DNA from: JAFAYN01 sp963733105 | Lineage (GTDB): Bacteria > Gemmatimonadota > Gemmatimonadetes > Longimicrobiales > Longimicrobiaceae | Direction: 5' to 3' | Length of the DNA: 64,000 nucleotides | Assembly (NCBI GenBank): GCA_963733105.1 | Contig: CAVTCB010000020.1 | Coordinates: 271,425 to 335,424 of the forward strand | Part shown: piece by piece, positions 7,699 to 14,969 of the stretch | Layout of the letters: each line of letters opens with the position of its first letter | How positions within the stretch are numbered: the first letter of the stretch is position 1 | Notes under the pieces: model-generated | Database searches by the model: none | What the model was told of the DNA's origin: nothing | What the model saw: only the letters and a program-made list of their open reading frames with translations | Made by a program: the position numbers and the translations under genes

Positions 7699-8088
7699 AT
7701 GAAGAAGCGGCTGACGGCGGCGCTCGCCGCGCTCCTCGTTTCGGCGGCCTGCTGGTCCGTCTCCGCGCCGGACAGCTCCTTCGAGGAGGACCAGGCGGTG
7801 CTGCAGCGCATGGAGGGGGAGGCCCGCGCGCTGGCCATCTCCACGGGGTGCGCGGCCGGCGACCGGTGCCGCACCGCCCCGGTGGGCGCCAAGGCGTGCG
7901 GCGGGCCCCGCACGCACGTGGTGTACTGCGCCACGACCACGGACACGGTGGCTCTCTTCCGCAAGCTGGACGAGCTGCGGCGCGCGGAGGAGGGCTTCAA
8001 CCAGAAGTACGGGGTCGCTTCCAACTGCGCCTACGTCTCTCCCCCCGGGACGGAGCTGGCCGGCGGCACCTGCCGGGCGCAGCAGTAG
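7699..8088 (+). CDS. Small cysteine-rich lipoprotein
   Basis: A 129-residue exported protein of unrecognised family. MKKRLTAALAALLVSAAC is a lipoprotein signal peptide with its lipobox cysteine. The mature part holds six cysteines (STGCAAGDRCRTAP, KACGG, VVYCATTT, SNCAYV, GTCRA), suggesting disulfides in the periplasm or at the surface. A central helix (LFRKLDELRRAEEGFNQKYG) follows. I preferred the ATG at 7699 over a GTG two codons earlier. It is followed directly by a strong terminator and stands alone. Confidence 0.65.
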   Translation: MKKRLTAALAALLVSAACWSVSAPDSSFEEDQAVLQRMEGEARALAISTGCAAGDRCRTAPVGAKACGGPRTHVVYCATTTDTVALFRKLDELRRAEEGFNQKYGVASNCAYVSPPGTELAGGTCRAQQ

Positions 8089-8111
8089 ACGCGGGCGCAG
8101 AAAGGGAACGA

Positions 8112-8147
8112 CGAGCGGGGCGGCACCTGGCGGTGCCGCCCCGCTCG
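8112..8147 (+). terminator. Rho-independent-type terminator after the small lipoprotein
   Basis: A perfect 16-bp stem (CGAGCGGGGCGGCACC with its complement) and a TGGC loop, followed by CGTTTCC. It lies 24 nt after the stop codon at 8088. Confidence 0.8.
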
Positions 8148-8311
8148 CGTTTCCGCCCCGGGCGCTCGCCACCTTCGCCCGCATCTCGGGAACGGGGGGA
8201 GGGGGGCGGAGGAGTGATCGCACGAAGGGGCGTTGTGGAGCGGGGCGGCGGGCGTTATGCTGGACGCCCCGCCCCGTGTGTCACCCCCCCGCGCCCCTCC
8301 GGAGCCACGGC

Positions 8312-9193
8312 ATGGCCGCCTTCCAGTGCAGCAAATGCGGAAGAGTCAAGGATTTCAAGGAATCCCACCAGGACGCCTACCTGCTTGCCGAGCGGCCGTG
8401 CACGGTCTGCTGGAAGGGGACATGGGTGCCGTACGAGGGGCCGATGGCGAAGGTGGTGCTGGACCGGGAAGACGCAGAGGTGAAGGAGCTGGAGCAGCGG
8501 TGCGTGTTCCTGGACGAGCAGATCGCGGCCACCCTGCGGACCAAGGAGCTGCAGCGGATCGAGTACGAGACCGCGGGGACCCCGGACCACGCGCGGGTCG
8601 TCCAGACCCACATCGCGCTCTGCAACGACGCGATCGTCAGCTTCCATAACGAGATCCGCGCGAACGAGGCGAAGATCCGGGAGTACGGCGTCCGCGGCTC
8701 GGTCCGGCGGGACGCGGGGGTGGCGGCCACGGCCGCGCAGAACGTCGCCCGCGCGTCGGGGAAGAACAAGCTCTACATCGGCAACCGGCAGTTCGTCTCC
8801 CAGTTCGCCAGCAGCACCCGGCGGAAGCAGCTCCGCATCCTGGACGTCCCCAACTGGTCGTGGGGACTGAACCTCGCCTGGGTGGAAGGAGGGATCGTGG
8901 CGAAGGCGCAGTTCAAGCTCAAGCTGGACGACGGGAGCCCGTACTCCACCATCCCCGCGAAGGTACTCGCGAAGCTGCGCCTCGCGCCGGGGATGCAGGC
9001 CGAGACCTTCCTGAAGCTGTGCCGAACGGAGGGCGGCGGCTCGCTCCTCTGGTACAACAAGGACGGCGAGAACCGCCCCACCTGGACGGCGCTGGAGATC
9101 GCCTCGCTGCTCCGCTCCGGCTATCAGTTCAAGTTCCTGGCACGCGCCTCCAACCCCCGGGAGGAGAAGATCGTCCTCACCCCGCCCGCGTGA
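8312..9193 (+). CDS. Zinc-ribbon protein of unknown function
   Basis: A 293-residue soluble protein. It opens with a zinc ribbon: CSKC (about residue 6) and CTVC (about residue 30). A long charged helix (about 50-120, KVVLDREDAEVKELEQRC onward) probably forms a coiled coil. The C-terminal half is mixed alpha/beta with a YIGNRQFVSQFASSTRRK segment. I do not recognise the family; ribbon plus coiled coil would suit nucleic-acid or protein binding. It is monocistronic. Its TGA lies inside the outer edge of repeat copy R2, so the repeat abuts the coding end. Confidence 0.65.
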   Translation: MAAFQCSKCGRVKDFKESHQDAYLLAERPCTVCWKGTWVPYEGPMAKVVLDREDAEVKELEQRCVFLDEQIAATLRTKELQRIEYETAGTPDHARVVQTHIALCNDAIVSFHNEIRANEAKIREYGVRGSVRRDAGVAATAAQNVARASGKNKLYIGNRQFVSQFASSTRRKQLRILDVPNWSWGLNLAWVEGGIVAKAQFKLKLDDGSPYSTIPAKVLAKLRLAPGMQAETFLKLCRTEGGGSLLWYNKDGENRPTWTALEIASLLRSGYQFKFLARASNPREEKIVLTPPA

Positions 9194-9319
9194 GGGATGC
9201 GAGCCCGAAGGGGCGAGACCCGGCGCAGTTGCCGGGGCTCGACTCCGTTAAGCACGGTTGTATCGTGCTTTACGGAGCCGCAGCCCGACCCCGGCGCAGC
9301 CGGGGGCACGCCCGAACCC
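9189..9319 (-). repeat. Dispersed three-hairpin 3'-UTR element, copy R2
   Basis: Read on the minus strand it begins 8 nt after the stop of the methyltransferase gene ending at 9327. Hairpin 1 is CCCCGGC/GCCGGGG, hairpin 3 is AAGCACG-ATACAAC-CGTGCTT, and hairpin 2 is CCCGGC-AACTGC-GCCGGG. Its distal end overlaps the stop codon of the convergent gene at 9193. Confidence 0.85.
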
Positions 9320-9326
9320 AATCAGT

Positions 9327-10112
9327 TCACGAACCCACCCCACGCGGCGGATACACGGCACGCGGCTCGGAATCGGGAAGCCCGGCACGGCGGCACAAAT
9401 AAACTTCCTGCTCCGGGTGCTCCACCACCTCGAACCCGGCGCTCCGCAGCATGGCCTCGGCGCAGGCGGCGTTGGGGACCCACCAGTTGGTGGGGTCGTG
9501 CGAGTACCGCTGCTCCACGAAGTACATCTGCGGGTACCCGGGGCTCAGGAAGATCTCCTCCTCCTGGAACTCGTAGTCCGGGGCCAGCTCGTCCACCGCG
9601 GTGCTCCCCCGCTGCATGCTCTGGAAGAGGAGGAGGTCGCCCACCACGTGCTCGTGCAGCAGGTCGAGCGCCAGGAGCGGGTGGCGGAGGTGGTAGAGCA
9701 CCCCCATGAAGATGACCAGGTCGAACTTCTCCCCCAGCGCCCCCACCTCGTACACGGAGAGCTTTCGGTACTCCACGTCCAGCCCCTCCACCTCGGCGGC
9801 GAAGCGGGCCTGCGCCAGGTAGTGGTCCTCGCTGTCGATCCCCACCACGCGCTCGGCGCCGCGGCGCTTCATCTCCAGCGAGTAGAAGCCGGCGTTGCAC
9901 CCCACGTCGAGCACGGTCTTCCCCGTGAGGTCGCGCGGGACGACGCGCTCGAAGTTGCGGAACTTGAACGACGGGTAGTCGCCCAGGAAGTGCTCCGGGG
10001 CGGTGCGCACGCCGCGCAGCTCCAGGTTGTGGAACCAGGGGGCCAGGTCGCGTACCCGGTCCCGGATCTCGTCCGTCGAGAGATCGGTCTGCACTGCGGT
10101 CGCCGAGCTCAC
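9327..10112 (-). CDS. SAM-dependent methyltransferase of a glycan cluster (TIGR04290-like)
   Basis: A 261-residue class I methyltransferase. The SAM-binding motif I VLDVGCNAGFYSLEMKRRGA is about residue 68, followed by VVGIDSEDHYL and the FDLVIFMGVLYHLRHPLLAL segment shared with CmoB-like enzymes. A GTG start at 10112 with GGGAGG seven bases upstream is preferred. It is the last of three tightly spaced genes after a CgeB-like glycosyltransferase and a sugar nucleotidyltransferase. I recall this trio recurring in other bacteria, with this enzyme matching the TIGR04290 methyltransferases. The substrate, probably a sugar, lipid or polymer end, is not determinable here. Confidence 0.75.
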   Translation of the reverse strand: MSSATAVQTDLSTDEIRDRVRDLAPWFHNLELRGVRTAPEHFLGDYPSFKFRNFERVVPRDLTGKTVLDVGCNAGFYSLEMKRRGAERVVGIDSEDHYLAQARFAAEVEGLDVEYRKLSVYEVGALGEKFDLVIFMGVLYHLRHPLLALDLLHEHVVGDLLLFQSMQRGSTAVDELAPDYEFQEEEIFLSPGYPQMYFVEQRYSHDPTNWWVPNAACAEAMLRSAGFEVVEHPEQEVYLCRRAGLPDSEPRAVYPPRGVGS

Positions 10113-10129
10113 TCCACCGCCTCCCGTTG

Positions 10130-10903
10130 TCAGGTGAGCGCCACGCGTCCCGCGGGGAGGACTTCCGCCTCCTCCGCCGGCCGCTCCTCCAGCACGTGGA
10201 TCGCTTCGCGGTAGCCGTTCAGCGTCCCCACGTCCACGTACGCCTCGCCCGCCCGGACGCCGCGCGCCTCCCCCCCGCGCGCGAGCCAGGCGTTGACCAG
10301 CGTCCCGATGTACTCGTCCCTCCGCCCGCGCTCCTGCCACAGGTCGTGCAGCCCGGCCAGCACGGAGCCGGGGAGCTTGAAGGCGCCCCAGATCCAGTGC
10401 GACTCCGCCCCCGGCTGCTTGACCTGGATCTCCCGCACCCGGTCGTCCCCGTCGGTCACCACGGCGTCGAAGAACTCGGGCCGCTCCACGGGGAAGAGGA
10501 GGAAGGAGAGCTCCCCGTCGGGGAGGGCGCAGAGCCCGTCCTCCGGGAACCAGATGGTGTCGGGGAGCCCCACCAGCACCTGCTCGTCGGGTCCGATCAG
10601 CGGGAGGGCGCGGAAGATGGAGTCGCACAGCCCGCTGGGCTTCGGCTGCACCACGTAGCACACCGCGGCCCCGCCGACCTCGCCGCCGTAGTACCCCATG
10701 ATGTCCGACTTCCCGGGGGAGATCACGAAGCACACCTTGTCGGCCCCGGCGCGAACCATCCGCTCCACCAGGTACTCGCTGACGGCGCGCGGGCGCTCCA
10801 CGCCGTCGGCGTCCAGGCGGCTCCCCACGGGGAGGAGCTCCTTGGAGAAGGCGAGCGGCTGGATGCGGGTCCCCGCGCCCGCCGCCGGTACGATGCCCCA
10901 CAT
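10130..10903 (-). CDS. Sugar-1-phosphate nucleotidyltransferase (RmlA/GalU-like)
   Basis: A 257-residue protein with the nucleotidyltransferase fold. The N-terminal GIVPAAGAGTRIQPLAFSKE carries the GxGTRxxP signature and the catalytic lysine region, and VLVGLPDTIWF corresponds to the metal-binding D strand. FDAVVTDGDDRVREIQVKQP and AYVDVGTLNGYREAI match the sugar-binding half. It should activate a sugar phosphate as an NDP-sugar for the adjacent glycosyltransferase. Its ATG lies 1 nt after the stop of the upstream gene; the downstream methyltransferase begins 17 nt after its own stop. NTP and sugar preference cannot be read from sequence alone. Confidence 0.82.
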   Translation of the reverse strand: MWGIVPAAGAGTRIQPLAFSKELLPVGSRLDADGVERPRAVSEYLVERMVRAGADKVCFVISPGKSDIMGYYGGEVGGAAVCYVVQPKPSGLCDSIFRALPLIGPDEQVLVGLPDTIWFPEDGLCALPDGELSFLLFPVERPEFFDAVVTDGDDRVREIQVKQPGAESHWIWGAFKLPGSVLAGLHDLWQERGRRDEYIGTLVNAWLARGGEARGVRAGEAYVDVGTLNGYREAIHVLEERPAEEAEVLPAGRVALT

Positions 10904-10904
10904 C

Positions 10905-12029
10905 TCACACCTCCATGGAAAGCGTCCGGTCCGGCTCCCAGGCGTCGTCCCGGAACCCGGCGGCGGCCCCGGCGTCCTCCAGCGCGCTCTCCAGCTCCCG
11001 TGCGCGGCGCTCCGCGTTGTGCTCGTCCAGCGTGCGCTCCCGCGCCCGCCGCGCGATCCGCTCCAGCTCCGCGTCCGTCAGCTCCAGGGCGCGGAGGGCG
11101 TCGCCGGTGCTCCGCCCCACCAGGATCTCCTCCCCCGGGGTGAAGAAGCCCTCCAGCCCCGGCCAGGCGTCGCTCAGGATGGGGGTGCCGCACGCGGCCG
11201 CCTCGAAGAGCCGCCCGGAGGGGCAGAAGCCGGTGCGCGCCATGGCGGCGCGGGTGACGTTGAGGGTGATGCGGGAGGAGGAGTAGAACGCGGGGTGGTC
11301 GCTCGGGGCGACGTGCCGCATGAAGTGGATGTTGTCGGTCCAGGGGAAGTCCTGCGGGTAGAGCGACCCGCCGATCAGGAACTTCCGGCCGGGGGCGCGC
11401 CGCGCCGGCTCCACCAGGAGGGTCTCCAGGGCGGCCTGCCGGTCGGCGGCGTAGGTGCCCAGGTACGACAGGTCGGAGCGGAAGAGCTCCTGCGCGGGGA
11501 CGCGGCGGTGCACGGCGGGGTCCACGCTCCCGTAGAGCGGGACGGCCCGGCGCGCGCCCAGGCGGGTGCGCAGCTCGTCCAGCGAGGCGCCGCCGGTGAA
11601 GGAGAGCACCAGGTCGAAGTCGCCGAGGCCCCAGGGGGGGAGGTAGGGGACGGGGTCCCCGCGCTCCAGCGCCTCCAGGGTGACGGGGGTGTCCATGTCG
11701 TAGAAGGCGCGCAGCGGGACGCCGGAGCCCAGCACCAGGCCGCAGGCGGCGACGCCGTCGGGGCAGTACGAGGTGACCATCCCCACGTCGGCGTCGGCCA
11801 GGTGCCGGCGCGCGGCGGGAAGGGCGTCCTCCCACTCCGGGTACAGCACCAGCTCGCCCCCGGGGAGGTGGTGGAGGTCGCGGTGCTCGGCGTACCAGGG
11901 GACGTCGCGCTCGAAGAAGACCACCCGGTGCCCGCGCGCGGCGAGGGCGCGACAAAGGCCACGCCAGAGCGTGGCGTGGCCGTTTCCCCACGAGGAGCTT
12001 ACCGTGAGTCCGAAGATCACCAGTTTCAT
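10905..12029 (-). CDS. CgeB-like glycosyltransferase
   Basis: A 374-residue GT-B fold protein. The start at 12029 gives MKLVIFGLTVSSSWGNGHAT, a typical first Rossmann strand; an upstream in-frame ATG adds non-conserved sequence. The C-terminal half resembles the CgeB/glycosyltransferase group-1 domain: FYSSSRITLNVTRAAMARTG, SGRLFEAAACGTPILSD, GLEGFFTPGEEILV. It is the first gene of the three-gene glycan operon and probably transfers the sugar activated by the next gene product. No membrane segment or signal peptide is present, so it is cytoplasmic. Confidence 0.78.
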   Translation of the reverse strand: MKLVIFGLTVSSSWGNGHATLWRGLCRALAARGHRVVFFERDVPWYAEHRDLHHLPGGELVLYPEWEDALPAARRHLADADVGMVTSYCPDGVAACGLVLGSGVPLRAFYDMDTPVTLEALERGDPVPYLPPWGLGDFDLVLSFTGGASLDELRTRLGARRAVPLYGSVDPAVHRRVPAQELFRSDLSYLGTYAADRQAALETLLVEPARRAPGRKFLIGGSLYPQDFPWTDNIHFMRHVAPSDHPAFYSSSRITLNVTRAAMARTGFCPSGRLFEAAACGTPILSDAWPGLEGFFTPGEEILVGRSTGDALRALELTDAELERIARRARERTLDEHNAERRARELESALEDAGAAAGFRDDAWEPDRTLSMEV

Positions 12030-12168
12030 ACGCCGCGGCACCACCCCCGCCCTGTTGTCCCTGGCCTCGCTCCCGGCCCGCCGGAGCTGCTCACGCGGGG
12101 GCCGCGGAAACGCGAAATCCATGCCTCGCAAACGGATGGATCAACGTAGATGCCGCGGAAGCGGCGGG

Positions 12169-12190
12169 CTTTCCGGGGGTTACCGGAAAG
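12169..12190 (-). terminator. Possible terminator after the small helical protein gene
   Basis: CTTTCCGG and CCGGAAAG form a perfect 8-bp stem with a 6-nt loop about 36 nt beyond the stop of the leftward gene ending at 12226. There is no U-tract. The rest of the 12,030-12,225 gap contains nothing I can name. Confidence 0.35.
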
Positions 12191-12225
12191 GTGGAAACAG
12201 ATGGTAAAAAGAAGCTGCGGCGGGG

Positions 12226-12528
12226 TCAGGCGGGAGGGTCGGCGTCGCGGGCGAGGAGGTCGTCGAGCTGGTTGAGGGCGGCCTCCACCAGGGTGACGTG
12301 GCGGAACAGGTCGGGGCGGCGCTGGCCCAGCTCGCGGATGAGCCGGGCCAGGCTGGTGGACAGGTACTCCCGGTTGGGGACGTGGACGGCGAGGAGGAGG
12401 TCGATGGCGGCGGCGGCGTCCATCTGCATCTCCCGGGGGCTCCCGGGGTAGCGGCGCGTCATGCGCCGGAGGAGACGGTCCAGGACGGCGTGCAGCCGCC
12501 GCAGGCCTTCGCGCTGATCCTGCTCCAT
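12226..12528 (-). CDS. Small helical protein of unknown function
   Basis: A 100-residue, wholly alpha-helical, charged protein (RRLHAVLDRLLRRMTRRYPG, AAAAIDLLLAVHVPNREYL, LVEAALNQLDDLLARDADPP). No signal peptide, cysteine or known motif is visible. It lies between the glycan operon and the MarR gene, all on the minus strand, 67 nt from the MarR stop, so it may be co-transcribed with the regulator. I do not recognise a family. Confidence 0.55.
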   Translation of the reverse strand: MEQDQREGLRRLHAVLDRLLRRMTRRYPGSPREMQMDAAAAIDLLLAVHVPNREYLSTSLARLIRELGQRRPDLFRHVTLVEAALNQLDDLLARDADPPA

Positions 12529-12595
12529 GCCGCTCCGGGGGCTGGGGTTCGGGGTGACCGGCGCCGGACGCGGATGGAAGGGCCGTGCCGCGGCG

Positions 12596-13042
12596 TCAGT
12601 CCCCGCGGATGCGCTCCAGGACCTCGCGCGCGGCCACGAGCTTCGCGGCGTCCACGCGCCCCACCCGCTTCACGAGGGCGCTCTCCAGCAGCCCGTCGGT
12701 GGAGGCGAGGAGGTCGCGCCCCTCGGCGGTGAGCGTCAGCCGCAGCGCCCCGGCGATCAGCCCCCGGGTGCGCAGGCGGTGCACCAGCGCGGGGAGGCGG
12801 GCGGCGTCGTGGATCATCCGCCGCGACACCTCGGCCATGGCCAGCCCGGCCGGGCCCGCGCCGCGCAGGATGCGCAGCACGTTGTACTCGTCGGGGCGCA
12901 CGTCCACCGGCTCCAGGGCCTGCTCGGCCCACTCCATGAGGAAGGCGGCGGTGCGGTGCACGCTCACCACCAGATCCAGCTCCGGCGAGGCGGACGCCCC
13001 GCTGGTCGTGGGCCGCCGGGCCCGCTCCGCGAGGGGTCGCAC
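12596..13042 (-). CDS. MarR-family transcriptional regulator
   Basis: With the GTG at 13042 the product is 148 residues, the usual MarR length. The winged helix is visible as VRPDEYNVLRILRGAGPAG, LAMAEVSRRMIHDAARLPAL and VHRLRTRGLIAGALRLTLT, followed by the dimerisation helices. In-frame starts at 13114 (ATG) and 13159 (ATG) would add a leader containing a 24-residue duplication. GGAAG lies about 8 nt upstream of both 13042 and 13114, because the duplication copied the whole initiation region. Ligand and targets are unknown; the adjacent small gene and the S2P gene are candidates. Confidence 0.72.
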   Translation of the reverse strand: MRPLAERARRPTTSGASASPELDLVVSVHRTAAFLMEWAEQALEPVDVRPDEYNVLRILRGAGPAGLAMAEVSRRMIHDAARLPALVHRLRTRGLIAGALRLTLTAEGRDLLASTDGLLESALVKRVGRVDAAKLVAAREVLERIRGD

Positions 13043-13141
13043 GGGGGTCGCTTCCGGGGTGGCAGCCGGCCTGCTCACGGCGGGCCGCCGAACCAGCTCC
13101 GCGAGGGGTCTCATGGGCGTCGCTTCCGGGGTGGCGGCCGC
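13024..13141. repeat. 72-bp imperfect tandem duplication over the MarR start region
   Basis: The block beginning GCTCCGCGAGGGGTC at 13024 recurs at 13096, exactly 72 bp later, and each copy continues to GTCGCTTCCGGGGTGGC. Each copy contains a GGAAG ribosome-binding site and a start codon (GTG at 13042, ATG at 13114). Read as protein the unit is ATPEATP[M/V]RPLAE, period 24 residues. Confidence 0.8.
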
Positions 13142-13208
13142 CCCGGGACGGAGCGGCATCCCCCTGAGTCTCGGCCGGTGCGGACGCCCGCTTTAGCCCC
13201 CCGTCCGC

Positions 13209-13907
13209 TCAGCCGTACATCCCGGGGTACAGGAGGTTGATGGCGCCCAGGAAGACGGGGTTGAAGAAGAACTCGAACACCTGCCACGCCAGGAACAGCC
13301 CGATCCACCCGATCATGGGGTTGCCCCACAGGAACTGCATGTAGCTGCGGCTCTTCTCGGGGCTCAGGAAGAGCGGGACCGCGCCGCTCCCGTCCAGCGG
13401 CGGGAGGGGGAGGAGGTTCAGCACCGCCAGGAGGAGGTTGAGCGAGAAGAACGCGCTCAGCACGGGGGCCACCCCGCTCCAGAGCCCGCCGGGCACGGCG
13501 TCGGCCAGGTGCCCGAAGCCGACGCGGTCCGGGGGGAAGAACACCCCCGCGGCCACCCCCACGCGGAGGAGGACGCCGGCCAGGAGCACCAGGAGGAGGT
13601 TGGAGGCGGGGCCGGCCAGCGCCATCAGCGCGGCGCGCTTCGGGTGCCGGACGGCCCAGTTGGGATCGTACGGGGCGCTGGCGAAGCCGAACGGCCACCC
13701 CGACAGGAGCACGGACACCACGGGGAGGAGCACCATCCCCACCGGCTCGCGGCGGATGTGCGGGCGCGGGTCCAGCGACACCTGCCCGCCGTGGTACGCG
13801 GTGGGGTCCCCGCCCCGGTAGGCGGCCCATGCGTGGGCGGCCTCGTGGAGGGTGGTGGAGAACAGGAAGACGATGTAGTAGGTGAGCCCCTGGGCCAGGT
13901 CGGGCAT
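13209..13907 (-). CDS. Site-2 protease family (M50) membrane metalloprotease
   Basis: A 232-residue membrane protein with about six hydrophobic segments. The zinc-binding motif HEAAH (TTLHEAAHAWAAYRGGD) lies in the first segment and the third ligand motif NLLPLPPLDGSG near residue 167, the two hallmarks of M50 peptidases. It is short and has no PDZ domain, like the compact sporulation- or archaeal-type S2P homologues rather than RseP. The substrate is unknown; intramembrane cleavage of an anti-sigma factor or similar is the family role. Repeat copy R3 lies upstream of its start but belongs, by orientation, to the 3' end of the preceding gene. Confidence 0.88.
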   Translation of the reverse strand: MPDLAQGLTYYIVFLFSTTLHEAAHAWAAYRGGDPTAYHGGQVSLDPRPHIRREPVGMVLLPVVSVLLSGWPFGFASAPYDPNWAVRHPKRAALMALAGPASNLLLVLLAGVLLRVGVAAGVFFPPDRVGFGHLADAVPGGLWSGVAPVLSAFFSLNLLLAVLNLLPLPPLDGSGAVPLFLSPEKSRSYMQFLWGNPMIGWIGLFLAWQVFEFFFNPVFLGAINLLYPGMYG

Positions 13908-14030
13908 GCGTGTCCTGCGCGTTGTGAGTCAGGCGCCTTCGGTCCGGTCCGGAGTCCCCCCCTCCCCCGGCCCCTCCCCCGCAAGCAGGGGAGGGGAGCA
14001 CGACAGCTACGAACTACAGGTACGGAAAGC

Positions 14031-14168
14031 AGTTGCGTGAGGGATGCGAGCCCGGAGGGGCGAGACCCGCGCGCAGTTTGCGCGGGGCTCGACTCCGTTA
14101 GCCGGCGTTGTTTGCCGGCTTACGGAGCCGCAGCCCGACCCCGGCGCAGCCGGGGGCACGCCCAAACC
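14031..14168 (-). repeat. Dispersed three-hairpin 3'-UTR element, copy R3
   Basis: On the minus strand it starts about 30 nt after the stop at 14199. Hairpin 3 has a different stem, AGCCGGC-AAACAAC-GCCGGCT, so both arms changed relative to R1. Hairpin 2 has CCGCGC/GCGCGG pairing around AAACTGC. Downstream in the same sense, a GC-rich hairpin (CCCCTCCCC/GGGGAGGGG, 13971-13996) completes the element. Confidence 0.85.
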
Positions 14169-14198
14169 CCACCCTTCGACACCCCGCCCTTCGATCCC

Positions 14199-14546
14199 TC
14201 AGATCAACCGGTGCCGCCGGGCCGTCTCGCGGTCCACGGGGATGCGGATCAGGTCGGGGACGGCGTTGGTGGCGGCCTCGGCGCGGGTGGAGAGGACGCA
14301 CTTCCCGTCGGAGTCGTACACCCGGACGTACAGCTCGGGGAGAGAGCCGCCCACGCGGTCGTCCACGTCCAGGAACTGCTCGTCGGTGAAGCGGAAGGTG
14401 GCCTCGCCGTAGCGGTCGGTCACGTCGGTCCCCAGGTGGTCGTCGCGGGTGACGCGGTCGCGGTCGTACAGGCAGACGATGGCGCCCGAGATCCACTCGG
14501 AGGCGGAGTCGCGGACGTACAGCTTCACCCGGGTCTGGTACTCCAC
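14199..14546 (-). CDS. Small transthyretin-like beta-sandwich protein
   Basis: A 115-residue protein without signal peptide. VKLYVRDSASEWISGAIVCL, LGTDVTDRYGEATFRFTDEQ and PELYVRVYDSDGK give the strand pattern of transthyretin-like or carboxypeptidase-regulatory-like domains: a polypeptide-elaboration fold with a GxxxTDxxGxxxF turn. The family binds proteins or small ligands; no catalytic residues are apparent. It appears to be a single gene, upstream of the S2P gene on the same strand with repeat R3 between them. The identification is by pattern only. Confidence 0.6.
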   Translation of the reverse strand: MEYQTRVKLYVRDSASEWISGAIVCLYDRDRVTRDDHLGTDVTDRYGEATFRFTDEQFLDVDDRVGGSLPELYVRVYDSDGKCVLSTRAEAATNAVPDLIRIPVDRETARRHRLI

Positions 14547-14632
14547 GCGGACCTCGCGGAAGGCGCTCTCAGGGGGAATGGACGCAGGAAGATACGCGCG
14601 CCGGGGCGGGAGGAGAAGCGGGGGTGGAAGAA

Positions 14633-14663
14633 GGGGAGGGGGACGGTGGCCGTCCCCCTCCCC
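14633..14663 (-). terminator. Terminator after the csbD-like gene
   Basis: GGGGAGGGGGACGG pairs perfectly (14 bp) with CCGTCCCCCTCCCC across a three-base loop. It begins 7 nt beyond the stop at 14671, and on the minus strand is followed by CTTCTTCC. Confidence 0.7.
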
Positions 14664-14670
14664 CGGCCGG

Positions 14671-14883
14671 TCAGCGGCGGTCCGGCTCGGAGCCCAGGTC
14701 GCGCTGCACCTTCCCGAGCGCGTCCTGCGCCTTCCCCTTGAGCTGGTCCATCTTCCCCTCGGCCTGCAGGCTCGTGTCGCCCGTGAGGCCGCCCAGGCCG
14801 TCCTTGAGCTTGCCCTTGAGGTCGTTGCCCTTGCCCTGGAGCGAGTTGTCGGCGCCGTCGCGGATCAGGTCGTCGTTAGCCAT
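14671..14883 (-). CDS. CsbD-family stress protein
   Basis: A 70-residue hydrophilic protein. LQGKGNDLKGKLKDGLGGLT and LQAEGKMDQLKGKAQDALGK are two tandem copies of the CsbD repeat (helix with GKxxxLKGK). CsbD-like proteins are abundant, poorly understood general-stress proteins. The gene has its own terminator, and a GGTGGCG/CGCCACC hairpin lies in its leader between it and the upstream sirtuin gene, so it is probably transcribed separately. Confidence 0.88.
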   Translation of the reverse strand: MANDDLIRDGADNSLQGKGNDLKGKLKDGLGGLTGDTSLQAEGKMDQLKGKAQDALGKVQRDLGSEPDRR

Positions 14884-14910
14884 GGTTCGGCTCCCTTGCT
14901 CGGATTTGGT

Positions 14911-14927
14911 GGTGGCGGAGCGCCACC
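14911..14927 (-). terminator. Small hairpin between sirtuin stop and csbD start
   Basis: GGTGGCG-GAG-CGCCACC, a 7-bp stem in the 86-bp gap, 43 nt after the sirtuin stop and 28 nt before the csbD start. It could end sirtuin transcription or sit in the csbD leader; the sequence does not decide. Confidence 0.4.
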
Positions 14928-14969
14928 CGTCCTGCGGAAGGGAACAGAAGCAATTCGCGTACCTCACTG

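Noticed and set aside
13960..14005. C-rich and G-rich intergenic runs as possible CRISPR or G-quadruplex arrays
   Set aside because: They are single hairpins that recur at gene ends, not regularly spaced direct repeats with unique spacers. No cas genes are present.
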